Positions 1 through 11,494 of a stretch of 64,000 nt of DNA are shown one piece after another. Made by a program: the position numbers and the translations under genes. How positions within the stretch are numbered: the first letter of the stretch is position 1; every line of letters begins with the position of its first letter. The stretch lies in assembly GCA_012064385.1 (NCBI GenBank), contig QRDG01000131.1, positions 2,491,999 to 2,555,998 of the forward strand, in the 5' to 3' direction. The notes below the pieces were generated by a model. That model was given only the letters and a program-made list of their open reading frames with translations, did not search any database and was not told where the DNA came from. This stretch comes from Puccinellia tenuiflora (Eukaryota > Streptophyta > Magnoliopsida > Poales > Poaceae).

Positions 1-455
1 CATTACAGAAAAGGTGATTCCTAGCAAATGGGTTCAGCTAGGTGCTCAGCCACATTCAGAATTACAATTATTTTTCGATTATTTTATTGACTTCATCAGC
101 AGCCAACTCTCCAAGTTACCACCCTGAACTTTCCTGTGATCATATACTGACACCATACATGAAAAGAATGGACCAATTCTTCTTTGCTCCCTTGGTAGCT
201 TCCATCGGTACAAAGTAGCATGAGCGAACCAAAATCGACCAGTCAAGTAAACAGGCTAGTAATTAAGTATTTATGGTTAGGAAATGGAAGGAGTAACTCA
301 AATATAAGAATATAAGAAATCACGGCTTATACACCTTATACCATAATTTGCAACAAGACATTATTTTCTTTTACATAACCCAATACTCAACGGGTACAAC
401 ATATGTAAACATATTGTAATGACTCAAATGTATAACCAAACCAATGATGAGGTGG
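1..455. other. 3' flank of the GH3 gene, no gene seen
   Basis: AT-rich sequence downstream of the GH3 stop codon. It should hold the 3' UTR of that minus-strand gene. I see no convincing coding segment, RNA gene or repeat here. Confidence 0.5.
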
Positions 456-3452
456 TTATGGTGAACCTTCATCACTTCTGAACATTTTCAACCCATATCC
501 AAAAGGGAATAAGGGATCATATTTAGCATCTCCAATATTTATAGGCAGTTGATCAGAAGACCTAAACCATGTTACGGGCAATGTGCCCACAAAATCATGA
601 TCTCCAAAGAGGCAGTCAGTAATTCCCATGCCCTCACTTCCAGGTAGCCAGGCAACAACTAGAGCATCTATCTTTTCCAGTACTTGTGGCTCAATAACCA
701 AGGGTCTTCCAGATATAACAATCACTAGGGTAGGGACTTTACTAGCAACACGAGTAATCAGGCCGGAACCATTAAAGGGAATACTAAGGTCAGTTCTATC
801 TCCCAACCATTCAGCATAAGGAACCTCACCAACAACAACAACTGCATAGGAAAAGTCCCCAGTTTCAATGATAGCTTCTGTTGGGCATTCCTCATGCACA
901 ACTTCAGTTTCCACTCCGATGGATTCGTGTATGGCCTCCAATATGCTTGTACCTGTTGGTTTAGCTATTTAGATATCATACATATCTTTTTCTTATTATA
1001 ATATTTGCAAAGTGCAGATTTTATACTGCATCTACCTCGTGAAATTGTTTTTTTTACAAATAGAATAAATAAATCTAATTAAAAGTGGTGATGCATGGCT
1101 TGAAACGGAAAGGAAAATGTGCTTAACTTTTTTTTTAAAGGGATGCTTAACTTATTTTCCCCAACATTTCTTAGTTCAGTAAATGTTGGCAGTAACTATT
1201 CATGTCAGCTTGCATTGTGGCATCTCTTCAGTGGTTGTTAGGTTGTAGACTCGTAAATTACTATCCCATAATACTTGAAGCACTGCAAAAATCTTAAACT
1301 TCAACTTAGAAGCAACAATTTCACATCTGTATGCATCATGGCAGTTTAAAATAGGGCATACATTATCCCAACTACTTGGCAGCGAACTCCTGATGAGCAA
1401 CAGTTTCTTCAGTGCCAAGGTAATGGTAAGTGCTCCCTCAAATTTAAAAGTAATGTGAAAGAAAACTCGAGTTTTTGCTTACCAAGAGTTATCTTTCCAC
1501 TGTCTCCATGCCAAGCTATTGTCCACCCACCGCACTGATATCCGATATTGTCAGCATGTGTCCCCGCAACGAGTATTCTTTTTGCATTTTTGGCCAATGG
1601 AAGGAACGTTTCCTTCTCATTCTTGCCATTTTTCAGAAGTACCAAAGACTTCCGAACGGCCTCACGGGCCAGCAGCCGATGCTCCTGAAAGATGAACAAT
1701 TTGAGCATATCCTACATGATCACTGTCACTGATATGTAATTTTGAGACGGTTAAGAGTAAATATTAAATGTAAATATAACTGTTCATGATAACAGCAGAA
1801 ACATAGATATGCCAAAATTTTATGCTACCTTACAACCGACACTATCTAGTAGAGACGGATCTGAAAACGGATGCTCAAACACTCCAGATATGAACTTAAC
1901 CCTTAGAATCCGCTCAACAGCATCATCAACCCGTGATATTGGTATTTCCCCTGTCTCCACCAAGAACACGAGATCCTCCAAGAATTTCTCAAATCTGTGA
2001 GGTATCATAATCTGTAGATTGATCAGCGAATGCAAAATAACCCGTGGCTGCAGAATATATCTTAAGACTACTTAATAACTAATACCATATCCATTCCAGC
2101 ATTAACTGATTGTGCAATGCAATAGCGATAATCAGACCCTCGAGGCTCGCAGAGCCTGTCAATACCCTCCCAGTCTGATACCACAAAACCCTGAAACAAG
2201 AGATTACACATGTTGTCATGTTCACAATTCATAGTCGCTATTCTTTTTTTGACAGGTGATAGTCACCATTCACAGCCGAAATTTGCATGAAGATACCAAT
2301 CAAACAGCACAGGCTCTACTACCTTGAAGCCTAACTTGCCCTTTAAAACATCCGTGATCAAATAGTGGCTGGCATGCAGTGGCTCCCCATTCCATCGGGA
2401 GTAGGATGCCATGACCGTTGCCACTCCCTGAGTTATACAATCAGGGTAAGGTTTCATGTGGATCCTTTCCAAATCTTCTGGCGAGCATATGGCGTTCCCC
2501 TCATTGATCCCCTTGTCCGTGCCACCATCCGCTACGAAATGCTTGGCACAAGCAAGCACATTGCCCCTGCAAATCACACAGACCCATTTCTACAAACAGG
2601 TTGTGGGCATATACAGAAATCACACCATGAATCTGACCACCGGAATACCTGGCGGAAGAGAGGAACGGGTGACCATGAGGGTGATCTGCCGGTGGTTGAC
2701 CCTGCAGGCCAGTGACAATCGTTGTCAATGAGCGCACGATCTCCGGGTCCTCGCTGTAGCTCTCGTAGCATCTCCCCCACCTCGGATCCCTGCAAACCTG
2801 TACATCACCCACCAGACCAAACGCTCATCAACGAGATCCCCAGCAGCAACTACAGACGCCAGCAGTTAAATCCGGAAGGTTTTTTGAATTTTTACTCACG
2901 GCGACGCAGGGCGCGAAGGCCCAGTGCATGCCGGTGGCGCGGACCTCGAGCGCCGTCACCTCGCCGATCTTACGCACAAGCTCCGCGTCCCTGGAGGTCA
3001 ACGGAGTACGGTCCGTAAACTGACGGAACACTCAAGTGCGTCAGCTTGGTCAACGAGCGTCAGGTGGCTGGGTACCTGGAGGCTCCGAGTCCAACGTTGT
3101 GGGGGAAGATGGTGGCGCCGAAGACGTTGTTGTGCCCGTGGACGGCATCGGTGCCGTAGAGGATGGGGACGGCGAGGTGGGAGGAGAGAGCGAGGCGTTG
3201 CATGTCGTCGACCATGCGGGCCCAGTCGGCCGGGGAGGCGCGTTCGCGGGGGGCGCTGCCGCCGGCGTTGAGGACGCTGCCTGCGCCGAGCTCTGTGAGG
3301 GCGCGGGGCGACACGACGGTGCGTTCGATTTGGGCCATCTGGGCCGCCTTCTCCCGCAGCGTCATGCGCCCCAGCAGGTCACGCACGCGCGCCTCCACCG
3401 GCGCGGACGCATCCTTGTACAGCGGCACGTCCTCGCCTTGCGCCGGCGCCAT
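456..3452 (-). CDS. GH3 family beta-D-glucan exohydrolase / beta-glucosidase, 8 exons, 615 aa
   Basis: Exons from GT/AG borders and frame: 3452-3076, 2990-2900, 2797-2649, 2566-2323, 2190-2086, 2011-1829, 1684-1483, 952-456. They total 1,848 nt (615 codons plus stop) with no break. The protein follows barley exo-beta-glucanase ExoI through its whole length: YGTDAVHGHNN near residue 95, RDPRWGRCYES, an AKHF substrate-binding block, the nucleophile in VSDWEG (Asp about 293), and VGEVPYAE (Glu about 493), which matches the ExoI acid/base site. Known role of the family: release of glucose from the non-reducing ends of beta-glucans and oligosaccharides, usually at the cell wall. Odd point: translation starts almost at the mature domain (MAPAQGEDVPLYKD) and I see no signal peptide. 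The protein may be non-secreted, or a leader exon may lie farther upstream, beyond the MULE inserted 166 bp from this ATG. Family call is firm; exact substrate is not. Confidence 0.93.
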
Positions 3453-3626
3453 GGGGGTAAGCAGAAGCGAGCGAGTGAGCGTGGAGAAGATGGGATGGAT
3501 CGGGCTCTCACCAGGAAAACAAGGCGAACTGTCTGTTTGTCAGTTTGCTCGCGCCACATGGGGATAACCGTTTCAAATTGAGGCGCACACCCCAGCACGT
3601 CGGGTGATGTGTAAGGGCATGTGGAC

Positions 3627-3876
3627 GCGAATTTGACCGAAAATAACCACAAAGACAAACAATTTCACGAAATAAACGTGGTTCAAACTATTTCACGAAA
3701 TAACCCTTTTGTGTAGCGCCTCACGATCAGGCGCTATACTATGCGGTGTAGTGCCTCCGTGGGAGGCGCTACACATCCTGCCAGCGTGGCGCCGGGGGCC
3801 CCACCCGTGGTAGTGTAGCGCCTTGATAGAAGGCGCTATGCTTTGCATTTGTAGCGCCTTGTAGGAAGGCGCTATG
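3627..3876 (+). repeat. Left terminal inverted repeat of the MULE, with four GCGC hairpins
   Basis: About 250 bp, inverted relative to 11495-11746. After the terminal block come four short palindromes of the form TAGCGCC(T)-loop-(A)GGCGCTA, starting near 3714, 3748, 3814 and 3850. Loops are about 5-9 nt. Confidence 0.9.
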
Positions 3877-4648
3877 CACCGCATCCTTAAGCTGCGCGAC
3901 GCCCACCTCCGGCCCTAGTGGCCACTTCTCACACTGAGGAGCACAGGCGCGTTAGGGTTAGCCGCCGCCGCCGGCCCGTGGTCCTCCTCCCCACCGCCTC
4001 CCCACCACCCCACCGAGCTGCTCCCACCAAGCTCCCCACCGCCTCCCCACCTCCCCACCGAGCTGCTCCCACCAAGCTCCTCCCAACCACGCCGCCGCCG
4101 GGCCCATGGACCTCCTCTGAGCTCCTGCTCCGCTCGTGGTCGTCTTCCCCACCGAGCTGCTCCACTCGTGCTCCTCACCCCTCACCGAGCTGCTCCGTCA
4201 TTGCACGTTCCCCCACGGAGCTGCTCCGTCCGTGCTCCTCTCCACACCGAGCTCCTCCCCACCGAACCCCTAAGAGCAAGGTATGGGTTCAATCCCAAAT
4301 TCATTTGCAAATATTTGATCTATATGTTTCACTCCGAAATTAGTATATTTGGATGCAAATGTATTGCCTATTTGATTGTCTTTATGGAAGAATGAAATGT
4401 TTGTAATATGTTTAGCATTAGGATAGGCATACTATGTATTGGTAAATTTTTCAGATTGGAGCAAGGAATGAGATTGTTGTTCATTGTTTGTAAGACATCA
4501 ACAATATGGCATAGTTGCAATGCATATCATTAGGCCGGAGCGTTAAATTATCTTCTCAATTAGGCCATATCATTAGGCTAGTAGGATGGTATGGTTACTA
4601 TTTTCCGTTAAACATAGTGTGTTGAACCTATTGTTTCGAATATGTAGG

Positions 4649-7213
4649 ATGGTGTGGTTACTAAATAATCACTACGATGTGCAACACCGGGCCTATTTGA
4701 TGGCGGAGAAGGGAGAGGTAATAAAATTACTTTTACACTTGTATCAATTTTCTATTGTTTGGTAGAAGATTATGTTGTAATTCTTCTATTTGCCTTATTG
4801 TTTTGCAGGAGCTTGTACCGTTGAAGATTCGGTCTCATGGGGTGTCGTCGGGTGATATGCCGTACGATGAGCGGTACACTGAGTACATCGAGAGGTTGGG
4901 CCTCCTCCCGTTCATCCAGATGGTTAGCCGGTCGACTCCTAATCTTAACCCGCCAGCCATCACGGCTCTTGTCGACCGGTGGAGGCCGGAGACGCACACT
5001 TTCCACCTTCGGACCGGCGAGATGACAGTCACCCTACAGGATGTTTCCATGATCTTTGGACTTCCTATCGAGGGGAAGCCTTTGTGCATGAGTACGGATT
5101 CTGAAGGGTGGCGCGCGCAGATGGAGGCCCTTATTGGTATGGCTCCTGAGGAGTCCGAAGACAAGAGTAAAGACAGAGTCCCAGCCGGCGCTACTTATGT
5201 TTGGATAGTGTAGAACTTCTCGCATTGCCCGGTGGATGCCGATGATGATGTGATACAGGCGTATGCTCGCGTGTACGTGTGGTATGTTATCTCTCGGACT
5301 CTTTTTGCCGATAGCGGTGGAATTACCGCACAGTGGATGTGGCTGAAGGCGTTGACCACCTTTGACTCCAAATGGAGTTGGGGTTCTGCTGCACTTGCCT
5401 ACTTGTACCGGCAGGTAATATGTTGTTCGGCTTTAATTTACATTTCCATGTTAAACATGTCTTAATTTAACCTTGTTTGCATTTATGTGCAGTTGGACGA
5501 TGCTTGTCGTAGATCGGGCAAGTGTGGAATTGGGGGTCCTATGGTCCTCCTATCGATCTGGAGCTGGGAACGATTCCCAGTTGGACGCCCGCGAGAGGTG
5601 GGGTACCTTCCTTGGGCCGACTACGGGGATCACCCTCTACGGCGTCCCACGTGGGCATATAGGTGGGACGTAGTATCGGAGGCTCACAGCGACATCAATA
5701 CCATGTACAAGCAGTACACCAACGAGTTTGATGCGCTTACCCCTGAGCAGGTTAGTATCTTTGTTTACATTTTGATCACATGATTTTGATCTTTCTCCAA
5801 AGTGATGGTTGTGTACTTCGTTGTCAGGTGGAATGGGAGCCTTACGGAAGTGGTGATGAGTTCGGGCAAATTCTGCATTTCCCGTTGAACCCGAAGTGCT
5901 TGGAGGAACAACGGTTGTGGCTGATGCGCTGCCCGTTGATATGTAATTGGGCGGTCGAGTTTCACTTGCCACATCGTGTGATGAGGCAGTTTGGGTTGTT
6001 CCAGGCTCACCCGGCTGTGTGGGTGGACACGGACCAGTCCCTTCACGGGTAAGATACTAATTTTTTTTTGCTGTTCTCGCCTCAACATGGTGGTACTGAT
6101 CGTGTGTATGTTTTCTATATGCAGGTTGGACAGAAAAAGACAGAGGAAGGTGAAGAAATGGGACGTATTTCACAAGAAATATGTCATCGACTTCGAGACT
6201 TGTGTGGAGAGGGCTAAGGAGAGTGGATGGGGCCGGCAAAGGGCGCACTGTCCAATTGCATTCAACAACTACATTCGATGGTTTCTTGAGAGTACGAGGG
6301 TGGAGCTATGCCCGGCAGCTTTTGAGGAGGAGATTTTGGAAGAGCCCACCGTGTTCGACGAACTTGCCCAGAGGGAGTACAACAGGCTCGTCAGGTCGGG
6401 CAACCAAATACCTTTTTCTAACGTGCTCAACTTTGTGGTAAGTGTTTGCTTTCCTGCTTTCCTTGTAGCACAAGTACCACTCTCTTCCTTGCATAACTTG
6501 TTAACTTTGTGTCAACCATAGCGCTCGGAGATAAAGGAACAAGCCGGTACAAGTGAGCAATTGTTGAGGACCGCTCCGGCGGGAGAAAAGGGTGAAGGTG
6601 CACTTCGAGATTTCGTGAAGGTACGTATCCTAATCTTGTGGACTTCAACATGGCCTATATGCACTTACTGATAGTAAGTCTTACAGCGGTCGGCCCGACG
6701 GTTACGCCGGTTGGCGAATCTACTCGGTTGTCGTGATCCCGAGTACAGAACACCGTCGCAGTCTAGGTCAAACTCGCGTTTTGATCTGGAGGACGATATT
6801 GACGATGAGAATACCTCGACGGCTCATGATGAGGTATGAGATTGAAGGATGCCTAAATTCGGTAATGTTATTTTTCAATTAACTGAATCATGCACTTGTT
6901 GTTTTCGAAGATTCCGGATGACATGACGCTGGATCAGGCTCGAGATCGGTCCGCTTACTTGATGAGGTCGAAAAGGGCACCTAGACGGGTATTTAGCCCA
7001 AGTGACTACGATGCTAAAGGAAAGAACAATGTTGGTGAGGAGGAGCGGCCGCGGAGGTCAGTAGCGGGTCGGAGGATGAGGTTGCACATGGATGATGAGG
7101 AAGAAGAGTCTGGAGACGAGGTAGAGGAGGAAGAAGAACCGCAGCCAGTACGGAGGAAGAAGATTCCAGTTAGTAGAGGAGGTGGACGCGCAAAGGCCCG
7201 TGGACGGAAGTAG
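4649..7213 (+). pseudogene. Plant mobile domain (PMD) gene carried by the MULE, 8 exons, one in-frame TAG
   Basis: Exons by GT/AG and frame: 4649-4717, 4809-5414, 5493-5750, 5828-6048, 6125-6437, 6522-6620, 6687-6833, 6911-7213, about 671 codons. The product resembles plant proteins annotated as PMD or 'serine/threonine phosphatase 7 long form-like'. Visible landmarks are GLLPFIQM, ALVDRWRPETHTFHL, EMTVTLQDVSMIFGLPI, WGSAALAYLYRQ and GPMVLLSIWSWERFP. The C-terminus is acidic then basic (EEEEPQPVRRKK), ending in RGGGRAKARGRK. A TAG at 5211-5213 interrupts exon 2, and the PMD similarity continues in the same frame right after it. All splice sites look usable, so this is otherwise a well-preserved gene. 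PMD proteins occur as cellular genes (MAIN/MAIL1 in Arabidopsis, linked to silencing) and inside transposons. This one lies between MULE termini, so it is cargo or an accessory gene of the element. What it does for the element is unknown. Confidence 0.82.
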
Positions 7214-7444
7214 GAGATGCCATGTTGTTTCGTATCGTAGTTGTAATATTATCGCACTTCTCTGTCGTGTCGAACTTGTCGTGTCGAACTTGCCATTTCT
7301 ATTTGACGGGACAATTGTCGTATGTGAACTAGTGAATCTGTGTTTTATGTCTGTGTTTGATTTCTGAAGTTATGAATCTGTGTGTGATTTCTGTTTGAAT
7401 TCCTGTTTGAATTTGCCATTTCTGTTTGAATTCCAGTAACAGCA

Positions 7445-8011
7445 TAGCGCCTCCGGCCAAGGCGCTATACATGTGTAGCGCCCCAGACAAAGGCGCTATG
7501 GTGTGCAAAATGATGTGCTCCAGAGGGCTCCCGAGAGCTGTCCCAGCGAGGCATCGTCGAAAACGACTAAGTCATGGTGTAGCGCCTCCGGCCAAGGCGC
7601 TATACATGTGTAGCGCCCCAGACAAAGGCGCTATGCTGTGCAAAATGATGTGTTCCAGAGGGCTCCCGAGAGCTGTCCCAGCGAGGCATCGTCGAAAACG
7701 ACTAAGTCATGGTGTAGCGCCTCCGGCCAAGGCGCTATACATGTGTAGCGCCCCAGACAAAGGCGCTATGGTGTGCAAAATGATGTGCTCCAGAGAGCTC
7801 CCGAGAGCTGTCCCAGCGAGGCATCGTCGAAAACGACTAAGTCATGGTGTAGCGCCTTGGCCGGAGGCGCTACACCATAACTTAGTCGTTTTCGACGATG
7901 CCTCGCTGGGACAGCTCTCGGGAGCTCTCTGGAGCACCTCATTTCACACACCATAGCGCCTTTGGCTGGGGCGCTACACATGTATAGCGCCTTGGCCGGA
8001 GGCGCTATTCT
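7445..8011. repeat. 135-bp tandem array ending in a large inverted repeat
   Basis: Three direct units with period exactly 135 bp start at 7445, 7580 and 7715. Each carries two TAGCGCC...GGCGCTA hairpins and a shared stretch containing GAGAGCTGTCCCAGCGAGGC. At 7850 a small hairpin (7850-7872) forms the turning point, and 7872-8011 is a near-perfect reverse complement of 7715-7850. The transcript of either strand could fold into a ~140-bp duplex with a short loop. Because 135 is a multiple of three, each strand also shows a repetitive open frame; I regard those frames as by-products, not genes. Confidence 0.9.
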
Positions 8012-8278
8012 GTGAAGATTATTTGCTCTCAGAGAGCTTTCTCAACAAGGAATACTCAAATATAAGTTTCAACCACACAGGAATAGTTAGACAGAAATGA
8101 AGTTCGACACAATCACAGAAATAAGGTTCACAAAAGTAAATAAGGTTCAATGGACAACTAGGTTCACAAAAGTAAACAAGGTTCAATGGACAACTAGGTT
8201 CACAACATTGACTACTACAAGGTTTAGTCGAGAACAAGGTTCGACAAAGGTGAATAAGATGATGAGCACCACATAGGT

Positions 8279-8707
8279 CTACTGCGTCGAGGCCGGTCCC
8301 TTTCCCTTGTCCTTCCTCTTGGAAGTGAACTCCTCCTCCTCGGCCGCTTCTCTTGCGAGACGAGCCTCACGAAGCACCCTCTCCTGAAATATCTTTGCTT
8401 CCCTCTCCTTCTTTGCCCTCACCATTTCCCAATTCTTGGTCCATGATGCTTCAAAATCCCTTTGACGTTTCTCGGCTGCTTCTTTGATCTTTCTCTCCTG
8501 ACGGCGTTGATACGCGTAGTACTCTTTGCTCAGTTGTTCTTTCTCCTCACTCTTCTTTTGTTCCTCCTCTTTCTTCTTTCTCTCCCGTTCGGCCGCATCT
8601 TGCTCTTTCACCTTCCTCAAACCCACCTCCAACCAACCCGGCCTCTCACCTTCCTCGTCCGAGTCCACCCAATTGATTGTTGCCTTGTTCGGTTGAGACG
8701 CCGCCAT
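8279..8707 (-). CDS. Charged coiled-coil ORF inside the MULE, about 142 aa
   Basis: Starts with MAASQPNKATINWVDSDEEG and continues as a long Glu/Lys/Arg-rich helix of coiled-coil type with many EEEQKK/ERKIKEAAEK-like turns, ending KRKDKGKGPASTQ. It lies directly downstream of the transposase remnant on the same strand, about 76 bp from its stop. It could be a separate accessory protein or a former 3' exon of the transposase gene; a possible donor near 8795 and acceptor near 8710 do not keep frame cleanly. No enzymatic motif is visible. Function not recognised. Confidence 0.55.
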   Translation of the reverse strand: MAASQPNKATINWVDSDEEGERPGWLEVGLRKVKEQDAAERERKKKEEEQKKSEEKEQLSKEYYAYQRRQERKIKEAAEKRQRDFEASWTKNWEMVRAKKEREAKIFQERVLREARLAREAAEEEEFTSKRKDKGKGPASTQ

Positions 8708-8783
8708 ACCTAAAAAATTTGGAAACAATTTATTAGTAAGTAACATGTGATGCATAAATAACAATAAACATTTATTAGTAAAA

Positions 8784-9990
8784 CTAAAATGGAGATACAT
8801 ACGGAAAGGGTCCACTAAGGTATCCTATCATACTCTCCGTTCTACCACCACCGCGGCCTCTACCACCACCAACACGGCCTCTTGTGAGCCCAAGTCTTCT
8901 CCCTCTTTGTTGTCTAGGAGTTTGTTGGCTCACTCTTTGTTGGCTTCTTCTTTGTTGCGTAGGAGCTTGTTGGCTATTATCAACTTGGTGGCTAGGACCA
9001 TATTGTTGGTTGGGACCATTTTGTTGGCTAGCACCAACTCCTTGGCTAGGACCACTATGTTGGCTAGCACCAACTCCTTGGCTAGGAGCACTATGTTGGC
9101 TAGCACCACCACGTTGACTTGGTTGGCTTGAGCTTGGTTCACTACGCTTTGCTCTCTTCCTTTGGGTGCATTTTCTTGCGTTGTGCCCGATAGAGTTGCA
9201 TTTGCCACAACGGGCTCGTTCAGGAGGTTCTTGGAAATGCTCGTTGCGACATTCTCGCCCACCACGACCCCAACCGTCCATGTCGCCTCTAAAACGCTTT
9301 GTCTTGCGTCTTCCCCGTTTCATCACCTTCCAATCCTCATGGGGCCAAAGTTGAATTCCATGATACTCCGGCCATTGTGATTGGTCAAAGTATGGGTGAA
9401 ATCTAGGTGCCCATGTCCTCTTGGTTGTCAAGATAGAGAACTCGGACTCTCTCACGGTTAGCGGGTGATTGACATCGACATGTCGAGTACGAGCCGCCGT
9501 TAGCAAGTGTGAGCATGCGAGATGGAGCAACATTGGTCTCCCGCACGTGCAATCACAATTCTTGAGCGAGACCTTAAACGCCCGTCCTCCATGTTGGACA
9601 CCATCGGCCGTGGTTCCTCCGGGCTCGTTCACTTGGTAAATCATCTCCTCATTATCATAAATTGTGGCAACTTGGGAGTCCGCCTTCCTTGATTCGAACT
9701 CGACGAACTCATCAACCTTAGGCGGATATTTCAACTTCTCCATGTGCTTATCCGTTTCAAGTGAGTAGTTCAAAAAGTACTCATTCAACTTGGTGAACGT
9801 GTATTGAACTATTGCGGTCACGGGCAATGCACGCACACCCTTCAGCACGTTGTTGAAGCACTCCGCCATGTTGCTTGTCATTTGACCGTACCTCCGGCCA
9901 TCTTCATCATAAGCTCTTGCCCACTTGTTCCTTAGCTGAATGTGCCTATTAAGAAACTCTAGGCCCCCGGGGTTGAGAGATCTGTTAGGC
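8784..9990 (-). pseudogene. MULE transposase, C-terminal part only (SWIM and CCHC zinc fingers)
   Basis: The open frame reads through the conserved block RRYGQMTSNMAECFNNVLKG, then a SWIM zinc finger (NCDCTCGRPMLLHLACSHLL), then a CCHC knuckle (CGKCNSIGHNARKC near 9200-9160). A Ser/Gln-rich tail follows with repeats of GASQHSGPSQGV type and an RG-rich end. The N-terminal MuDR domain and the part of the DDE core that carries the two Asp residues are absent. The similarity stops at about 9983, where the frame runs straight into a TAGCGCC-type palindrome. Known role of the intact family: cut-and-paste transposition. This fragment should be catalytically dead, though its zinc-binding modules could still be expressed from an internal Met at 9881. 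Confidence 0.85.
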
Positions 9991-10030
9991 GCTATGCATG
10001 TGTAGCGCCCGTTTCTAAGGCGCTACACTA
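9984..10030. repeat. GCGC hairpin pair at the transposase truncation point
   Basis: A TAGGCGCTA half-palindrome is followed by TAGCGCCCGTTTCTAAGGCGCTA, the same module type as in the termini and the 135-bp array. It lies exactly where transposase similarity ends. Confidence 0.8.
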
Positions 10031-10271
10031 TGGAATATGATTGACATATGAGTTTAGCAACAACAATTCATCTAATTTTTCGAATACACAGCACAAATAG
10101 AACAATGGAGTTCCCGAAATACATAAACAAGGTGCCAACAAACACAAATAGTTCACTTCATACATAAACAAGTTGCCAACAACCACAAATAGTTCCCGAA
10201 ATACGACAAGTTCTCTACGGACAAATTACGACTATATGTCTAAGACACGGGGCCATTTTCCCGAAATACGA

Positions 10272-10910
10272 CTATATGTCTAAAACACGGGGCCATTTTC
10301 CCTTCTTATCACGCTGGATGTCTTGAGCCCGTGCTTCCTCCGCCCTCTCTCGCTTCCTTGTCCTCTCCGCTTCACGAGCCTCCTTGGCACGGCGCTTCCT
10401 CTCCTCCTCCCTCTTGCGTTGAATCTCTTCACGACGTTTGCGCTCTTCTTCCATCTTCTCTTGACGCTCCATCTCGAGCCACCTAGCCCTAATCTGCCTA
10501 CGCTCAATTTCCATAAGAGCCAAGGTACTTTGGGGCTGCTCGAGATCTATCCAAGTGTAGTACTCACAAAGAGGAGGGGGAGACTACAAAAAAAAAAGCA
10601 TACATTAGTCTTTGGAGATGAAATGCAAATGCGACATGATAATTGGTGATTAACGTACCGGTGGGCGATCATATGCATTTCTTGGACGTTCAGGAGAACG
10701 GGTGTAGTTGGGACACATGAAGAACCTTCTTCCTCTGGTGTCGGAATTCTCCGTGCACACTTTCACAATACATGGATCATTGCACCAACAAGTAGGAGTT
10801 TTCACCCCTTTGTCTTTACCTTCCAACCACAAATTGCTACGGTTCGCTTTTCGTGGCCTCCATTCTTGATCAGCACAAGGAGGCCTATCACTAGGCTCGG
10901 AGGAGGACAT
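10272..10910 (-). CDS. GRF zinc-finger protein inside the MULE, 2 exons, 187 aa
   Basis: Exon 1 is 10910-10659 and exon 2 is 10583-10272 (donor GTACGT, acceptor TTTGTAG, frame kept; 564 nt). The N-terminal half is a GRF-type zinc finger: CWCNDPC, then GRRFFMCPNY, then a Cys in PPPLCEYYTWID supplied by exon 2. The C-terminal half is a strongly charged helix (EERKRREEIQRKREEERKRR type), likely a coiled coil. GRF fingers bind single-stranded nucleic acid in several repair enzymes. Small plant GRF plus coiled-coil proteins are numerous and often sit in transposons. It is on the same strand as the transposase remnant. Whether the element needs it is unknown. Confidence 0.8.
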
Positions 10911-11494
10911 TTAACTAACCTATACATTTTTAAACATGCATAATCAATTTTCTAACATTGACAAATAAGTGACCTATAACTATTTTACAAATAAATAGTA
11001 TACCTATCCTAATGGTAATGATATTACAAACATCCCATTATTTGCACAATTAAATCAAAATGAAATAGCCATTGCATTTGGATCTAAGCTTGAGTCAATA
11101 TATCAATCTATTTGGGGATAGTATCTACAAATCGGAGAGCACTAACACACTACAAATCGGAGATCACTAACACATATCAATCTAGGATAGCATCTACAAA
11201 TCGGAGAGCACTAACACATATCAATCTAGGCTACCATCCATAAAAACAAACTACAAATCCAAGGACAAATCATAGACAAATGGAGGGGATCGGAGAAGAA
11301 TACCTCGGGGAAATATTTGGGGAGAAAATCCCCTCACTTTTCTTTCAAATCGGAGAGGATTCAGTGGGGGATTAGAGGAGGGGATGGAACACCGCCGCCG
11401 CCGCCGCCACTTCGTCCCTGCCCAAGCGTCTCGGATGGAATGGAATGGGCAATGTATGGCTCGGGAGAAACGGACGCGGGATTTAGGTCACAGG

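Noticed and set aside
7426..7956. 176-codon ORF over the 135-bp array as a protein gene
   Set aside because: Repetitive, open on both strands and built from palindromes; no intron, domain or start context supports a gene.
7445..8011. Regularly spaced short palindromes as a CRISPR array
   Set aside because: Eukaryotic transposon context, the unit repeats as a whole including the spacer, and the array inverts; not a CRISPR.
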